Of a stretch of 34,904 nt of DNA, positions 1-7,216 are shown piece by piece (position 1 is the stretch's first letter; each line of letters begins with the position of its first letter). Source of the DNA: a virus; IMG/VR virus record IMGVR_UViG_3300042344_000187, positions 1-34,904 of that record; one strand, given 5' to 3'. The position numbers were made by a program, and so were the translations under genes. The notes under the pieces were generated by a model that did no database searches, was not told the origin of the DNA, and saw only the letters and a list, made by a program, of their open reading frames with translations.

Positions 1-179
1 TATTACCATTCGTGAAGATTGCTCAAGACATTTGGATACAACAATATACTGGAACAGATTTATTGAACAAGATTAAAGCGGATATTTTAGCGAATACTTT
101 AGCAGGGAATTATTTGACTATTACTACGACATTTTTAAAACCTATGTTGATTTTTTATTCAATGGTTGAATATTTGCCT
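1..179. repeat. Terminal direct repeat, left copy
   Basis: Bases 1-179 recur at 34726-34904 with three single-base differences (128 g/a, 149 g/a, 155 t/c). The repeat reaches exactly to the window end, as expected when a circular or circularly permuted genome is assembled past its starting point. The unit genome is therefore about 34,725 bp. All three differences fall on third codon positions of the connector gene that spans the join and are synonymous. Confidence 0.9.
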
Positions 180-422
180 TTTTCAAGCTTTCAAATATCA
201 AACAATGGTGTATATCAAAAAGAGGTAGAAAGTTCAACAGCTGTCAGCTATGAGAATATTCAGCTACTTGCTGAGAAGTATAAAAAGATAGCAGAAAATT
301 ATTCTCAAAGGTTTGTTGATTATATGTGTTTTTCATCAAATTTATTTCCAGAGTACACAAGTAATACAAACGATGATATACACCCAATTAGAGAGAATTA
401 TTATACCAATTGGCACATATGA
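1..422 (+). CDS. Head-tail connector candidate, 3' part (gene spans the join)
   Basis: This is the C-terminal part of a protein whose true ATG start is at 34647 near the other end of the window. Joined through the 179-bp overlap, the gene codes for 166 residues (79 nt from the right end plus 422 nt here). A GTG at position 12 is internal and not the start. The sequence is mostly helical, with no signal peptide or membrane segment. The gene lies directly downstream of the portal gene and upstream of the tail fibre genes. A protein of this size right after the portal or capsid genes is commonly a head-completion (gp6-like) connector, and similar short proteins occur at this place in Bacteroidota phages. 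The assignment rests on position and size; no catalytic motif is visible. Its TGA overlaps a possible ATG at 419. Confidence 0.6.
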   Translation, partial: LPFVKIAQDIWIQQYTGTDLLNKIKADILANTLAGNYLTITTTFLKPMLIFYSMVEYLPFSSFQISNNGVYQKEVESSTAVSYENIQLLAEKYKKIAENYSQRFVDYMCFSSNLFPEYTSNTNDDIHPIRENYYTNWHI

Positions 423-544
423 AAAAGTACGCTCCGAAAAAAGAAAATATTAAAAAATTAGAAATATATCTAAAAAAGATTTATGGCGACGATAAAGATA
501 GAAAACTTAACAGCGAAAACAACCAACCTAACAGCAAGCGATAG
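419..544 (+). CDS. Possible 41-aa lysine-rich small protein
   Basis: An ATG overlaps the stop of the connector gene (ATGA at 419-422) and opens a 41-codon frame that starts MKKYAPKKENIKKLEIYLKK and stops at TAG 542-544. It fills an otherwise unexplained 60-nt gap between two tightly packed genes, and the ATGA coupling is the usual junction in this genome. It then overlaps the first 62 nt of the tail fibre gene in another frame, which is more than usual here. The product would be short and basic with one helical stretch. I do not recognise it. It could equally be spacer. Confidence 0.35.
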   Translation: MKKYAPKKENIKKLEIYLKKIYGDDKDRKLNSENNQPNSKR

Positions 545-2021
545 GTTACCACTTGCAGAGCCTGATGGTGTTGGCGGTTATGTAACAAAACACGTTACAG
601 GTCAGCAAATGCTTGATTATTTTGAAGCTGAAATAGTTGTAGGTACATCGGGAGACATGACAAAAGCGGTCTATGATACTGATGACGATGGTGTAGTTGA
701 TTCAACTGAAAAGGAAGTTTTATTAGTTAGAAATACAACTGGTTCAACGATTCCTAAAGGTTCAGTAGTTTATATTAATGGTGCTACGGGACAAATGCCA
801 ACTGTAACGCTTGCGGATGCTGATAGTGAAGCAACATCAAGTAAAACGATAGGATTAACGTTAACTGCGTTATCAAATAATACAAATGGATATATTATTA
901 CAAGCGGATTGTTTCATACTTTAGACACGTCTGCCTATGCTGATGGAGATAGCTTATGGTTGTCGTCTACTGCTGGTCAAATGGTTGCAAATACACCACC
1001 TGCGGAGCCTGCGCATTCTGTTTATATTGGTCGTGTTGCGTATAGTCACGGAGTAAACGGAAAAATAGTAGTTGCTATTCAAAACGGATACGAATTAAAT
1101 GAGTTACACGGTGTAAGTGTATCAAGCGAAACAGATAACGATGCTTTGCTATATGAAACAAGTACGGGATTGTGGAAAAATAAAGCTTTAACAAAAAGTT
1201 TGGTTGGTCTTTCAAATGTTGACAATACAAGCGATACTAATAAACCAATTTCAACAGCAACGCAAACAGCATTAAATTTAAAATTAGATATTCCTTTAAT
1301 GCCTATGGTTACAGCTCACGAAGTATTTAGAGGTGTTAACTATGCGAATAACTCAACTACTGAAACAACAAGCGGAGGTATTACAATAGCTACAACAGGA
1401 TCAACTATTGCACGTTCAGTGGCTTCTACTTCATACGCAACTAAACAAATTAGAAAAGGTTTTTATGCTTCAGTAGTTTCAGCAGGACGTTATACAGGAA
1501 CACGTGGAAGTGCTTTGCTTTGGTATATTGGTGGAGGTTTTAGATATGTTTGTGAGGTTTATATTTCAGATACTGCTTATGGTAGTGGTTGCCGTCAATT
1601 CTATGGAATGATAGGGCAAACTACTGATTTAACCTATTCTGACTCCATAACCGTTGCAAGTATGCTTAACGTTATAGGTGTGGGTAGTGATGCAGCGGAT
1701 ACTAATTTACAAGTTTTTCACAATGATGGAACAGGAACTTGTACAAAAATTGATTTAGGAGCTAATTTTCCTGCAAATAGAACTTCTGGAGCTGCATTGA
1801 CTACAACCTATTCAATTGAATTATTTAACGAAAATGCAGGAATTACTGTTATTTATAAAGTTACGAATAACGAAACAGGAAATGTTGCAGAGGGAACATT
1901 AAGCACAGATTTACCTGCAAACACTCAAGGATTAAATTTCACTGCAAGTAGATGTATGGGTACAGGAATAACAAACACAGGACAATTTGATTTAACATTA
2001 TTAGGAGTTTACAGCTTATGA
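483..2021 (+). CDS. Tail fibre / receptor-binding structural protein
   Basis: This 512-residue protein probably forms a tail fibre or appendage that contacts the host surface. The N-terminus (about residues 5-40) contains IENLTAK and ASDRLPLAEPDG and resembles the N-terminus of the protein at 2479, suggesting a shared virion attachment module. Residues about 75-205 look like a beta-rich phage structural module with the segments IPKGSVVYINGATG and DGDSLWLSSTAGQ. Around residue 240 is VGLSNVDNTSD followed by KPISTATQTALNLK, a segment repeatedly seen in phage tail fibres. The remaining about 240 residues are rich in Ser, Thr, Gly and Tyr and probably form the receptor-binding tip. It heads a run of tail-tip genes coupled by ATGA or TAATG. 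The receptor is unknown. Confidence 0.75.
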   Translation: MATIKIENLTAKTTNLTASDRLPLAEPDGVGGYVTKHVTGQQMLDYFEAEIVVGTSGDMTKAVYDTDDDGVVDSTEKEVLLVRNTTGSTIPKGSVVYINGATGQMPTVTLADADSEATSSKTIGLTLTALSNNTNGYIITSGLFHTLDTSAYADGDSLWLSSTAGQMVANTPPAEPAHSVYIGRVAYSHGVNGKIVVAIQNGYELNELHGVSVSSETDNDALLYETSTGLWKNKALTKSLVGLSNVDNTSDTNKPISTATQTALNLKLDIPLMPMVTAHEVFRGVNYANNSTTETTSGGITIATTGSTIARSVASTSYATKQIRKGFYASVVSAGRYTGTRGSALLWYIGGGFRYVCEVYISDTAYGSGCRQFYGMIGQTTDLTYSDSITVASMLNVIGVGSDAADTNLQVFHNDGTGTCTKIDLGANFPANRTSGAALTTTYSIELFNENAGITVIYKVTNNETGNVAEGTLSTDLPANTQGLNFTASRCMGTGITNTGQFDLTLLGVYSL

Positions 2022-2260
2022 TTTACACTTTAGAATGCATTACAGATGTTTTAAATGCAGAACAAACGCAATTATGGGTAAAACCTATTCCGATGGAGAT
2101 TTGTCACTTTGTTGATTCTCATAAAATAGTTTTAACAAGTGAATTAACTCAAACTATCATTGATGATTTCATAAGCGAACAAACTCCATTATTGTTTAAT
2201 AAATTTCAAGATATGGAAAATGTACCATTAGAAATTAGACAACAATACACACTTAATTAG
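2018..2260 (+). CDS. Small tail-region protein, unknown
   Basis: An 80-residue protein whose ATG overlaps the stop of the tail fibre gene (ATGA), so it is probably translated together with it. There is no signal peptide, membrane segment or recognisable motif; the C-terminal half is acidic and helical. Small genes directly behind a fibre gene are often fibre-assembly chaperones or small tip proteins, but nothing in the sequence decides between these. Function not recognised. Confidence 0.6.
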   Translation: MIYTLECITDVLNAEQTQLWVKPIPMEICHFVDSHKIVLTSELTQTIIDDFISEQTPLLFNKFQDMENVPLEIRQQYTLN

Positions 2261-2270
2261 TTATTAGATT

Positions 2271-2474
2271 ATGGAATGGTCAGATGGTATATTTAACTTA
2301 ATAGGATGGGGTAAAAGTAATTCTGAAGGAGATAACCTCATCACAGAAAATGGACAATTCTTTTTTTATGAAAATGAAGAAGTAATTATTACACAATCAC
2401 CAACATATGAATTGAACGGATGGGGTTCTGTTTATGCGGTAAGCTGGTCAGGTTTAACAAAATTATCAAGATAA
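2271..2474 (+). CDS. Small Trp/Gly-rich tail protein, unknown
   Basis: A 67-residue protein with two related Trp-Gly segments (LIGWGKSNSEGDN and LNGWGSVYAVSWSGLTKL), which suggests a small beta-rich structural protein of the tail tip. The ATG at 2271 is preceded by taattagttattagatt, close to the leaders of three later genes in this genome (21670, 28933, 29714). It lies between fibre-type genes and is probably part of the adhesion apparatus. No catalytic motif is visible and I do not recognise a named family. Confidence 0.6.
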   Translation: MEWSDGIFNLIGWGKSNSEGDNLITENGQFFFYENEEVIITQSPTYELNGWGSVYAVSWSGLTKLSR

Positions 2475-2478
2475 AAAT

Positions 2479-2916
2479 ATGAAATTTACAGAATTAACAG
2501 CAAAAGGTAGTTCAATAGTAGCTACGGATATATTAGCAATTGCAGAAGATCAAGGAGGAGGTGTATATACCTCTAAATCTATTACAGGAGCTAATATACT
2601 TAATCCAAGAGTTCAAAGCGTTACAAGTGCTGCGACTGTTACAGCTACGTCGACAAATGATTTAGTTAAAATAACAGCACAGGCGGAGGCTTTAACATTG
2701 GCAAATCCAACAGGAACATTTACCGAGGGACAAGCTTTATTGTTTAGAATCAAAGATAATGGAACTGCTCGAGCTATTACCTACGGAGCTAAATTTAGAG
2801 CGTTAGGTGTCACTTTACCTACTACAACAACAATAAGTAAAACAACTTATTTAGGGGTAATTTACAACGCAACGGATGACAAGTTTGATGTATTAGGAGT
2901 TAACACAGAAGCATAA
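2479..2916 (+). CDS. Tail fibre-like structural protein
   Basis: A 145-residue protein. Residues 1-40 (FTELTAKGSSIVATDILAIA, then GGGVYTSKSITG) parallel the N-terminus of the 512-residue fibre at 483 (ENLTAK, ASDRLPLAEPDG, GGYVTKHVTG), pointing to a common anchoring domain. The rest is a compact beta-rich module with LANPTGTFTEGQALLFRIKD and a Thr-rich stretch, a module seen in many phage tail proteins. It probably serves as a short fibre or adapter for the next protein at 2916, with which it overlaps by TAATG. Specific role inferred. Confidence 0.65.
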   Translation: MKFTELTAKGSSIVATDILAIAEDQGGGVYTSKSITGANILNPRVQSVTSAATVTATSTNDLVKITAQAEALTLANPTGTFTEGQALLFRIKDNGTARAITYGAKFRALGVTLPTTTTISKTTYLGVIYNATDDKFDVLGVNTEA

Positions 2917-3725
2917 TGAGAAATTATTATTCTTTAATAAATAGTATGGGTAGTGGTGCTGCTGCAATAGATGCGGATGCTCAAGCATTCATCACAGCTG
3001 CTGCAATTACAGACTCAACACAACAAACAGCGATTAACACGCTTGTAACTGATTTGAAAGGTTATGGTATTTGGACTAAAATGAAAGCTATTTACCCATT
3101 TGTAGGTGGTAGTGCATCAACTCATAAATGGAATTTAAAAGACCCGAGAGATTTAGATGCATCGTTTAGACTACAATTCAATGGTGGATGGACACATAGT
3201 TCAAATGGAGCTTTACCTAATGGAACTACTGCCTATGCTGATACTAAATTAACCCCATCTTCAGTATTATCTCAGAATAGTACACACATATCTTATTATT
3301 CAAGAACAAATAATATATCAGGAGGGGTTGATTTTGGTACACAGAATTCATTATTCACAAATCAATTATCTCTCGCTATCAAAGAGACTGATGGTAAAAC
3401 ATATTTTAGAATTAACCGTGGTGGTACTGCTGAATCAAATATGGTTCTTGCTGATTCTCGTTTATTCTATATTATAAATAGAACATCTTCAAGTCAAGAG
3501 ATTTTATTCACAAACACAACTAAAAACACATTTAATTATAATTCAACGGGATTAGCTAATTATTCTTTATTTTTAGGGGCGTTAAATAATGTAGGTTCTC
3601 CATTATATTACGGAACTAAAGAATCAGCATTCGCATCAATTGGTGATGGTTTATCAGATACCGAAGCAGCAAACTTCTACACGGCAGTACAATCATTCAA
3701 CACCACATTAAATCGCCAAGTATAA
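2916..3725 (+). CDS. Tail appendage protein, possible receptor-binding tip
   Basis: A 269-residue protein starting MRNYYSLINSM. After an alanine-rich helix (about residues 12-50) comes the segment YGIWTKMKAIYPFVGG, then HKWNLKDPRDLDASFRLQF and GGWTHSSNGALPNGTTAYAD. I associate this arrangement with tail proteins of Bacteroidota phages and gut or aquatic viral contigs. The second half is Ser, Thr and Asn-rich and probably a beta-sandwich, possibly carbohydrate-binding. The start is fixed by the TAATG overlap with the preceding gene. Context (fibre genes upstream, lysis genes downstream) supports a host-adhesion role; ligand unknown. Confidence 0.65.
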   Translation: MRNYYSLINSMGSGAAAIDADAQAFITAAAITDSTQQTAINTLVTDLKGYGIWTKMKAIYPFVGGSASTHKWNLKDPRDLDASFRLQFNGGWTHSSNGALPNGTTAYADTKLTPSSVLSQNSTHISYYSRTNNISGGVDFGTQNSLFTNQLSLAIKETDGKTYFRINRGGTAESNMVLADSRLFYIINRTSSSQEILFTNTTKNTFNYNSTGLANYSLFLGALNNVGSPLYYGTKESAFASIGDGLSDTEAANFYTAVQSFNTTLNRQV

Positions 3726-3937
3726 TGAAAGTGAGACAATTAACAATAGAGCAAAAAAACATTTTAGCAGGTCAGACCTACGATGGTATTCAATATTTCA
3801 ACCCTACATTAGATGCTGATGGAAATTGGTTTATCTCAAATGAAGAGGTTAACAACTGCACACACACAGGAGTAACAGAATGGATTCATGACTTACCCGA
3901 AATAGATTATAATCCTGTAATAATAGAAAGACCATGA
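3725..3937 (+). CDS. Small tail-region protein, unknown
   Basis: A 70-residue soluble protein, coupled to the upstream appendage gene by TAATG and to the downstream membrane protein gene by ATGA. The segment FNPTLDADGNWFISNEEVNN is the most distinctive part. Small proteins with this kind of sequence commonly follow the fibre genes in Bacteroidota phages, and I would guess a fibre cap or chaperone. No motif proves this. Confidence 0.6.
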   Translation: MKVRQLTIEQKNILAGQTYDGIQYFNPTLDADGNWFISNEEVNNCTHTGVTEWIHDLPEIDYNPVIIERP

Positions 3938-4119
3938 AACATTTAATAGAACGTTGGAATAAGCCTACTCCAAAATTTTGGAAGAAAGTTCAAAAAAATG
4001 GTTTAGCACTTTCAATTTTAGGGGGTGTTATAGTGAAGTTTCAACCTTTAATAGGTGGAATAATAATTAGTGTAGGCTCAACAATTAGCGCATTAGCTCA
4101 ATTAACAATCGAAGATTAA
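3934..4119 (+). CDS. Small membrane protein, holin candidate
   Basis: A 61-residue protein with a basic, Trp-containing N-terminus (ERWNKPTPKFWKKVQKNG) followed by two adjoining hydrophobic stretches (about residues 24-36 and 39-58), ending in an acidic tail. Such small membrane proteins, one gene or two before a cell-wall enzyme, are typical holins, which permeabilise the inner membrane at lysis. It is coupled by TAATG to a second membrane-anchored protein and lies two genes upstream of the wall-lytic enzyme. Holin function is inferred from size, topology and neighbours. Confidence 0.55.
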   Translation: MKHLIERWNKPTPKFWKKVQKNGLALSILGGVIVKFQPLIGGIIISVGSTISALAQLTIED

Positions 4120-4796
4120 TGGAATGGATAAGTAATATAATTAACTCGAAGTTGTCGCCTATAATGATATTTGTATTGATATTGTTAGGTTTGCTATTAT
4201 ATTACTTTCACAAACCAATTGTATCGTGGTTAACATCTTTAGTAAAGAAAGAAAAAGAGAATAAAATTAGTGATCTAAAATCGCATGATATTTTTAACAC
4301 TTTACAAAGAGTTAAACAAGAAGTTTCATTTATGAAGTTTTACACCAATGGAGAGTATGACGCTACTAAATCTCGTATGTGTAATGACTTCGCAAAGTTT
4401 AAATGCAATGTTTGTAGTGATTATTTTTATGAGTTCATTTTAAAAGATTTCACAGGTGTAGACTTCGACCAATTAAAACAAATGGTATTAAAAGAAATGT
4501 GGGGAATGCACGCGGAGTATGTTAAACAAACACGTGCATTTTGGCTTTCTAAAGGTATTAAAATTGAAGATGTAGACTACATTATAGAATTGTTTGAAAA
4601 GTTCCGCTACGATGTTGTAGTGAGCTTTCAGCATAGAATAGAGGCTATTTTTGCAAGTACTCACCACGATACAACGTTTGACAAGATTTTAGCAGTATAT
4701 GAAATGTACGCAATGGGGATCGATTTGCTTCCAAAAGATATGTTGACTACATTTGAAGCATTAAACGGAAAATTTAAAAATATCAAATATGAGTAA
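4119..4796 (+). CDS. Membrane-anchored protein of the lysis cluster, unknown
   Basis: A 225-residue protein with one clear N-terminal membrane segment (about residues 13-33, PIMIFVLILLGLLLYYF) followed by a Lys-rich stretch and a helical, Cys-containing soluble domain (MCNDFAKFKCNVCSDYF). The topology predicts a single anchor with the positively charged stretch in the cytoplasm. It lies between the holin candidate and the wall-lytic enzyme, overlapping the latter by 8 nt. It could be a second holin or antiholin, a spanin-like component, or a membrane regulator. The family is not recognised. Confidence 0.55.
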   Translation: MEWISNIINSKLSPIMIFVLILLGLLLYYFHKPIVSWLTSLVKKEKENKISDLKSHDIFNTLQRVKQEVSFMKFYTNGEYDATKSRMCNDFAKFKCNVCSDYFYEFILKDFTGVDFDQLKQMVLKEMWGMHAEYVKQTRAFWLSKGIKIEDVDYIIELFEKFRYDVVVSFQHRIEAIFASTHHDTTFDKILAVYEMYAMGIDLLPKDMLTTFEALNGKFKNIKYE

Positions 4797-5373
4797 TGTT
4801 AGAAGTTATACAACAGACCAATTACTAAACAAAGTTAAGGCTTTACCATCGTTCAAAGCTTTTCCACAAGGATATTGGATTCTTGGAGTTAGATCAAATG
4901 AAGACGAGCCAAACAAATTTGACGATAAATTTTACATTTTTAGAGCTGAAGAATTCATCAAAGTAACATCAGGAACTACGAATCCTGGAACACCAATTTT
5001 AAAAGGTGGTTTTCTTGAATATAACAAAGTTGGTGCAGCAGTTGTTAAGTCTGATGAGTGGTATTACGGAATGTGGAAATATGGACTACATAGAGGTAAA
5101 ATGCCAGCACTTGTGCAAGTTGGTGAATGTCTTGTATATCGTGACGGAGATAAAGACGCTAAAAGTGAGGAAATCGGTAAACCTATCAAAGGTTTGTATG
5201 GAATTAACTTTCATTCTACAAGCTACGACCTAACCAGTCACGCAGTTACTCAAAACATAGGAACTTGGTCAGCAGGTTGTGCAGTATGTAATAACATAGA
5301 ACAGTATAAGATGATTATTAATATGATTAAAAATGAAATGCGAATTTCTTATTGTTTAATCAACGAGTTCTAA
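4789..5373 (+). CDS. Cell-wall enzyme / endolysin candidate with L,D-transpeptidase-like motif
   Basis: A 194-residue protein, last gene of the late transcription unit. Near the C-terminus (about residues 142-166) it has GINFHSTS followed after some 16 residues by GTWSAGCAVCNN. A His, then a Ser-x-Gly-Cys, is the spacing of the catalytic His and Cys in YkuD-type L,D-transpeptidase folds, and phage proteins with the related string WSAGCQV sit in lysis cassettes. I infer a peptidoglycan-active enzyme that acts with the two membrane proteins upstream. There is no signal peptide, so access to the wall would need the holin candidate. A classical lysozyme or amidase motif is not seen. A terminator follows 23 nt later. 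Confidence 0.6.
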   Translation: MSNVRSYTTDQLLNKVKALPSFKAFPQGYWILGVRSNEDEPNKFDDKFYIFRAEEFIKVTSGTTNPGTPILKGGFLEYNKVGAAVVKSDEWYYGMWKYGLHRGKMPALVQVGECLVYRDGDKDAKSEEIGKPIKGLYGINFHSTSYDLTSHAVTQNIGTWSAGCAVCNNIEQYKMIINMIKNEMRISYCLINEF

Positions 5374-5395
5374 TTTTCATAAACAATACAATATC

Positions 5396-5419
5396 AAGAG
5401 GTTAATAGCCTCTTTTTTT
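5396..5419 (+). terminator. Intrinsic terminator ending the late operon
   Basis: AAGAGG (5396-5401) pairs with CCTCTT (5409-5414) around a 7-nt loop and runs into seven T (5413-5419). It follows the cell-wall enzyme gene and is followed by an A/T-only stretch and a promoter-like site, so it most likely ends late transcription. Confidence 0.8.
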
Positions 5420-5481
5420 GTGTCTTAAAATATTTAATTATTTTTTTTTTATTTTTTTATTATTTATTCAAAATAAGTTAT

Positions 5482-5489
5482 TATATTTG
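5482..5489 (+). promoter_or_regulatory. Bacteroidota-type -7 promoter element
   Basis: TATATTTG matches the TAnnTTTG -7 box of Bacteroidota sigma-ABfA promoters. It is 32 nt before the start at 5522 and 62 nt after the late terminator, the right place for a new transcription unit. No clear TTG is found at the expected upstream distance, only T/A-rich sequence, so the -33 half is weak. Confidence 0.55.
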
Positions 5490-5521
5490 TTCTATAGATA
5501 ACCAATTAAAAATTAGAAATC

Positions 5522-5659
5522 ATGAAAGCAAATTATTTTTATTACGGAACACCAATCACAAGATCAGAATTTGAAAGAAACGTGCCAGCAAATTGGATAG
5601 AAGAAATTGAATTCTTCGAGTATAGTTGGGGAGGTTACAAAGCAGTATTAATTGATTAA
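5522..5659 (+). CDS. Small accessory protein, unknown (45 aa)
   Basis: A 45-codon gene starting MKANYFYYGTPITRSEFERN and ending GGYKAVLID. It is the first gene after the promoter-like element at 5482. Its start context aaattagaaatcATG is identical over 15 bases to that of the Gp157-like gene at 13911, which supports both the reading frame and the start. The many aromatic residues and the PITRSEFE segment suggest a small folded protein. I recall similar micro-proteins in flavobacterial phages but no function. Confidence 0.65.
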   Translation: MKANYFYYGTPITRSEFERNVPANWIEEIEFFEYSWGGYKAVLID

Positions 5660-5671
5660 AACAAAAAAGCA

Positions 5672-5845
5672 ATGGAAAGCGAAACAGTAAAATTTAGCAT
5701 CACTCAAATAGATTCTGTAATTAAAAGATTAGAGGAATTAAAAGAAGATGTTAAACAGCTTGAGACATATGAAAAATATGCTGAAAAAAGGCTGATGATA
5801 GAGTTAAAAAAAGGAGGTATAATTTCATCAATAACAATGATATGA
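5672..5845 (+). CDS. Small coiled-coil protein, unknown (57 aa)
   Basis: A 57-codon gene from ATG 5672. Residues about 10-45 are a continuous charged helix with heptad-like Leu/Ile spacing (IKRLEELKEDVKQLETYEKY), so it probably forms a short coiled coil. The gene ends in ATGATATGA, where its TGA overlaps the ATG of the next micro-gene. Function unknown; it belongs to an early block of small accessory genes. Confidence 0.6.
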   Translation: MESETVKFSITQIDSVIKRLEELKEDVKQLETYEKYAEKRLMIELKKGGIISSITMI

Positions 5846-5916
5846 GCAATTTAGGATTAATAATAGTTTTAGTTTTAGTATTAGGTTTTTATAAAATAAT
5901 GTCATACCAAGACTAA
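5842..5916 (+). CDS. 24-aa single-pass membrane peptide
   Basis: A 24-codon frame consisting of a short MSNLG start, a hydrophobic stretch LIIVLVLVLGFYKI and a polar tail. The ATG overlaps the upstream stop (ATGA at 5842-5845), and its TAA overlaps the next ATG (TAATG at 5914-5918). Perfect coupling on both sides and the clean membrane segment argue for a real gene, although it is very short. It may be an inner-membrane micro-protein of the early phase; role unknown. Confidence 0.55.
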   Translation: MSNLGLIIVLVLVLGFYKIMSYQD

Positions 5917-6176
5917 TGGAAAGAAAAATACAAGATATAAAGAGAAAAGTTAATACTTTTTTAGTAGCAGGTTGGAAACTTGAAGAAATTGCGGAACATT
6001 TAGGAATGTGTAAGAAAACTCTTCATAGCTATTACAAAATGGAATACACCTATAAGGTTGTAACAATGGGCTACAAAAACGAACCTTACGCAACTGAGGG
6101 AGAAATGATACAAGGTTTTAAATGTATCTACAATGATTTAAGTAATTCAGAAAAAGAAATGTACAATAGTTTATGA
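5916..6176 (+). CDS. Helix-turn-helix protein, putative DNA-binding
   Basis: An 86-residue protein. Residues about 15-42 (FLVAGWKLEEIAEHLGMCKK, then TLHSYYK) fit a helix-turn-helix: a first helix, IAEHLGM as the support and turn, and TLHSYY as the start of the recognition helix, similar to resolvase-type or terminase-small-subunit HTH segments. It could regulate the neighbouring accessory and methyltransferase genes. It is not next to the terminase, so a packaging role is unlikely. It is coupled to the genes on both sides (TAATG and ATGA). Target unknown. Confidence 0.6.
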   Translation: MERKIQDIKRKVNTFLVAGWKLEEIAEHLGMCKKTLHSYYKMEYTYKVVTMGYKNEPYATEGEMIQGFKCIYNDLSNSEKEMYNSL

Positions 6177-6328
6177 AATACGCAATACAAATATTAGAAA
6201 ACGAAATAAACATGATACAGCGATGTTTAACCGAATGGGAAAGTAAAGAGCATCAAGAAGCAAAGAAAGAGCGTGAGAAACGCTTAAAAGAGCTAAACGA
6301 AGCATTAAACAAATTAACCAATAAATAA
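6173..6328 (+). CDS. Small coiled-coil protein, unknown (51 aa)
   Basis: A 51-codon gene from ATG 6173 overlapping the upstream stop (ATGA). It is almost entirely a charged helix (KKEREKRLKELNEALNKL), consistent with a coiled coil. It ends 7 nt before the methyltransferase gene. An open frame on the opposite strand across this place is a mirror of these genes. No function can be assigned. Confidence 0.6.
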   Translation: MKYAIQILENEINMIQRCLTEWESKEHQEAKKEREKRLKELNEALNKLTNK

Positions 6329-6335
6329 AAACAAA

Positions 6336-7142
6336 ATGAAAGCAGAAATTTTTAACGACCATTTTCAGAATTTTAAAAGGTATCAAATACCAAAAGCACA
6401 ATTAATCATAGCTGATATTCCTTACAATTTAGGTGTAAATGCTTATGCTTCAAATCCAAGTTGGTATGAAGGAGGCGATAATGCAAATGGTGAAAGTGAT
6501 AAAGCTGGTAAGTCTTTTTTTGATACAGATGAAAATTTTAAGCCTGCGGAATTTATGCACTTTTGCAGTCAATTATTAAAAAAAGAACCTAAAGAAAAAG
6601 GACAAGCACCATGTATGATTGTATTTTGCGCATTTGATCAACAAATGTACTTGATAGAATTAGCTAAAAGATACGGTTTAAATAACTATATAAATTTAGT
6701 GTTTAGAAAGAACTTCTCAGCACAAGTTTTAAAAGCAAATATGAAGATTGTTGGTAATTGTGAATATGGTTTATTATTTTATCGAGAAAAGTTACCAAAA
6801 TTTAACAACAATGGAAAAATGATAATGAATTGTATTGATTGGGAAAGAGATACAACAACTCCTAAAATACATCCTACTCAAAAACCTGTAAAATTATTAG
6901 AAAAATTAATTGAAATTTTTACAGATGAAAATGATGTGGTAATAGATCCTTGTTGTGGAAGTGGAAGCACATTATTAGCAAGTATAAATAAAGGGCGTAA
7001 AGCTTATGGTTTTGAGATAAAAAAGAACTTTTATAATGATGCTAAGAATTTATTAGAAAACCATAAAACTACAAAACAAGAAATTGAAGAATATGGTTTT
7101 GCTAAAACTGAATTAGAGAAAATTAACCCAACTTTATTTTAA
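6336..7142 (+). CDS. DNA methyltransferase (N6-adenine/N4-cytosine type), first of two
   Basis: A 268-residue amino-methyltransferase that transfers a methyl group from S-adenosylmethionine to a base in DNA. The catalytic motif IV is DIPY at residues 27-30 (usual form DPPY or NPPY, so the middle Pro is Ile here). Between them and the SAM site is HPTQKPVKLLEKLI at 179-192, typical of this class. The SAM-binding motif I is IDPCCGSGSTLLA at 203-215. The order IV then I places it in the beta-type group. It probably protects phage DNA against host restriction or marks it for phage processes. No restriction gene is beside it. The recognition sequence cannot be read from the protein. Confidence 0.85.
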   Translation: MKAEIFNDHFQNFKRYQIPKAQLIIADIPYNLGVNAYASNPSWYEGGDNANGESDKAGKSFFDTDENFKPAEFMHFCSQLLKKEPKEKGQAPCMIVFCAFDQQMYLIELAKRYGLNNYINLVFRKNFSAQVLKANMKIVGNCEYGLLFYREKLPKFNNNGKMIMNCIDWERDTTTPKIHPTQKPVKLLEKLIEIFTDENDVVIDPCCGSGSTLLASINKGRKAYGFEIKKNFYNDAKNLLENHKTTKQEIEEYGFAKTELEKINPTLF

Positions 7143-7216
7143 TGAATAAACTTATACAATGGTTAAAAAGTATTAACCAACATTTAATAAAAGTTAGAAA
7201 CCAAAATTTGTTCTGA
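7142..7216 (+). CDS. 24-aa peptide between the methyltransferase genes
   Basis: A 24-codon frame (MNKLIQWLKSINQHLIKVRN plus four residues) that exactly fills the gap between the two methyltransferase genes. Its ATG overlaps the upstream TAA (TAATG) and its TGA overlaps the downstream ATG (TGATG). The peptide could form an amphipathic, basic helix. The coupling may serve mainly to pass ribosomes to the second methyltransferase. Confidence 0.45.
   Translation: MNKLIQWLKSINQHLIKVRNQNLF

Noticed and set aside
5006-5233. 75-codon + strand frame inside the cell-wall enzyme gene
   Set aside because: Fully contained in the 194-residue gene in another frame, without its own leader or motif.
6171-6401. 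76-codon minus-strand frame
   Set aside because: Complement of the coiled-coil gene 6173-6328 and the methyltransferase start; both are well supported on the + strand.
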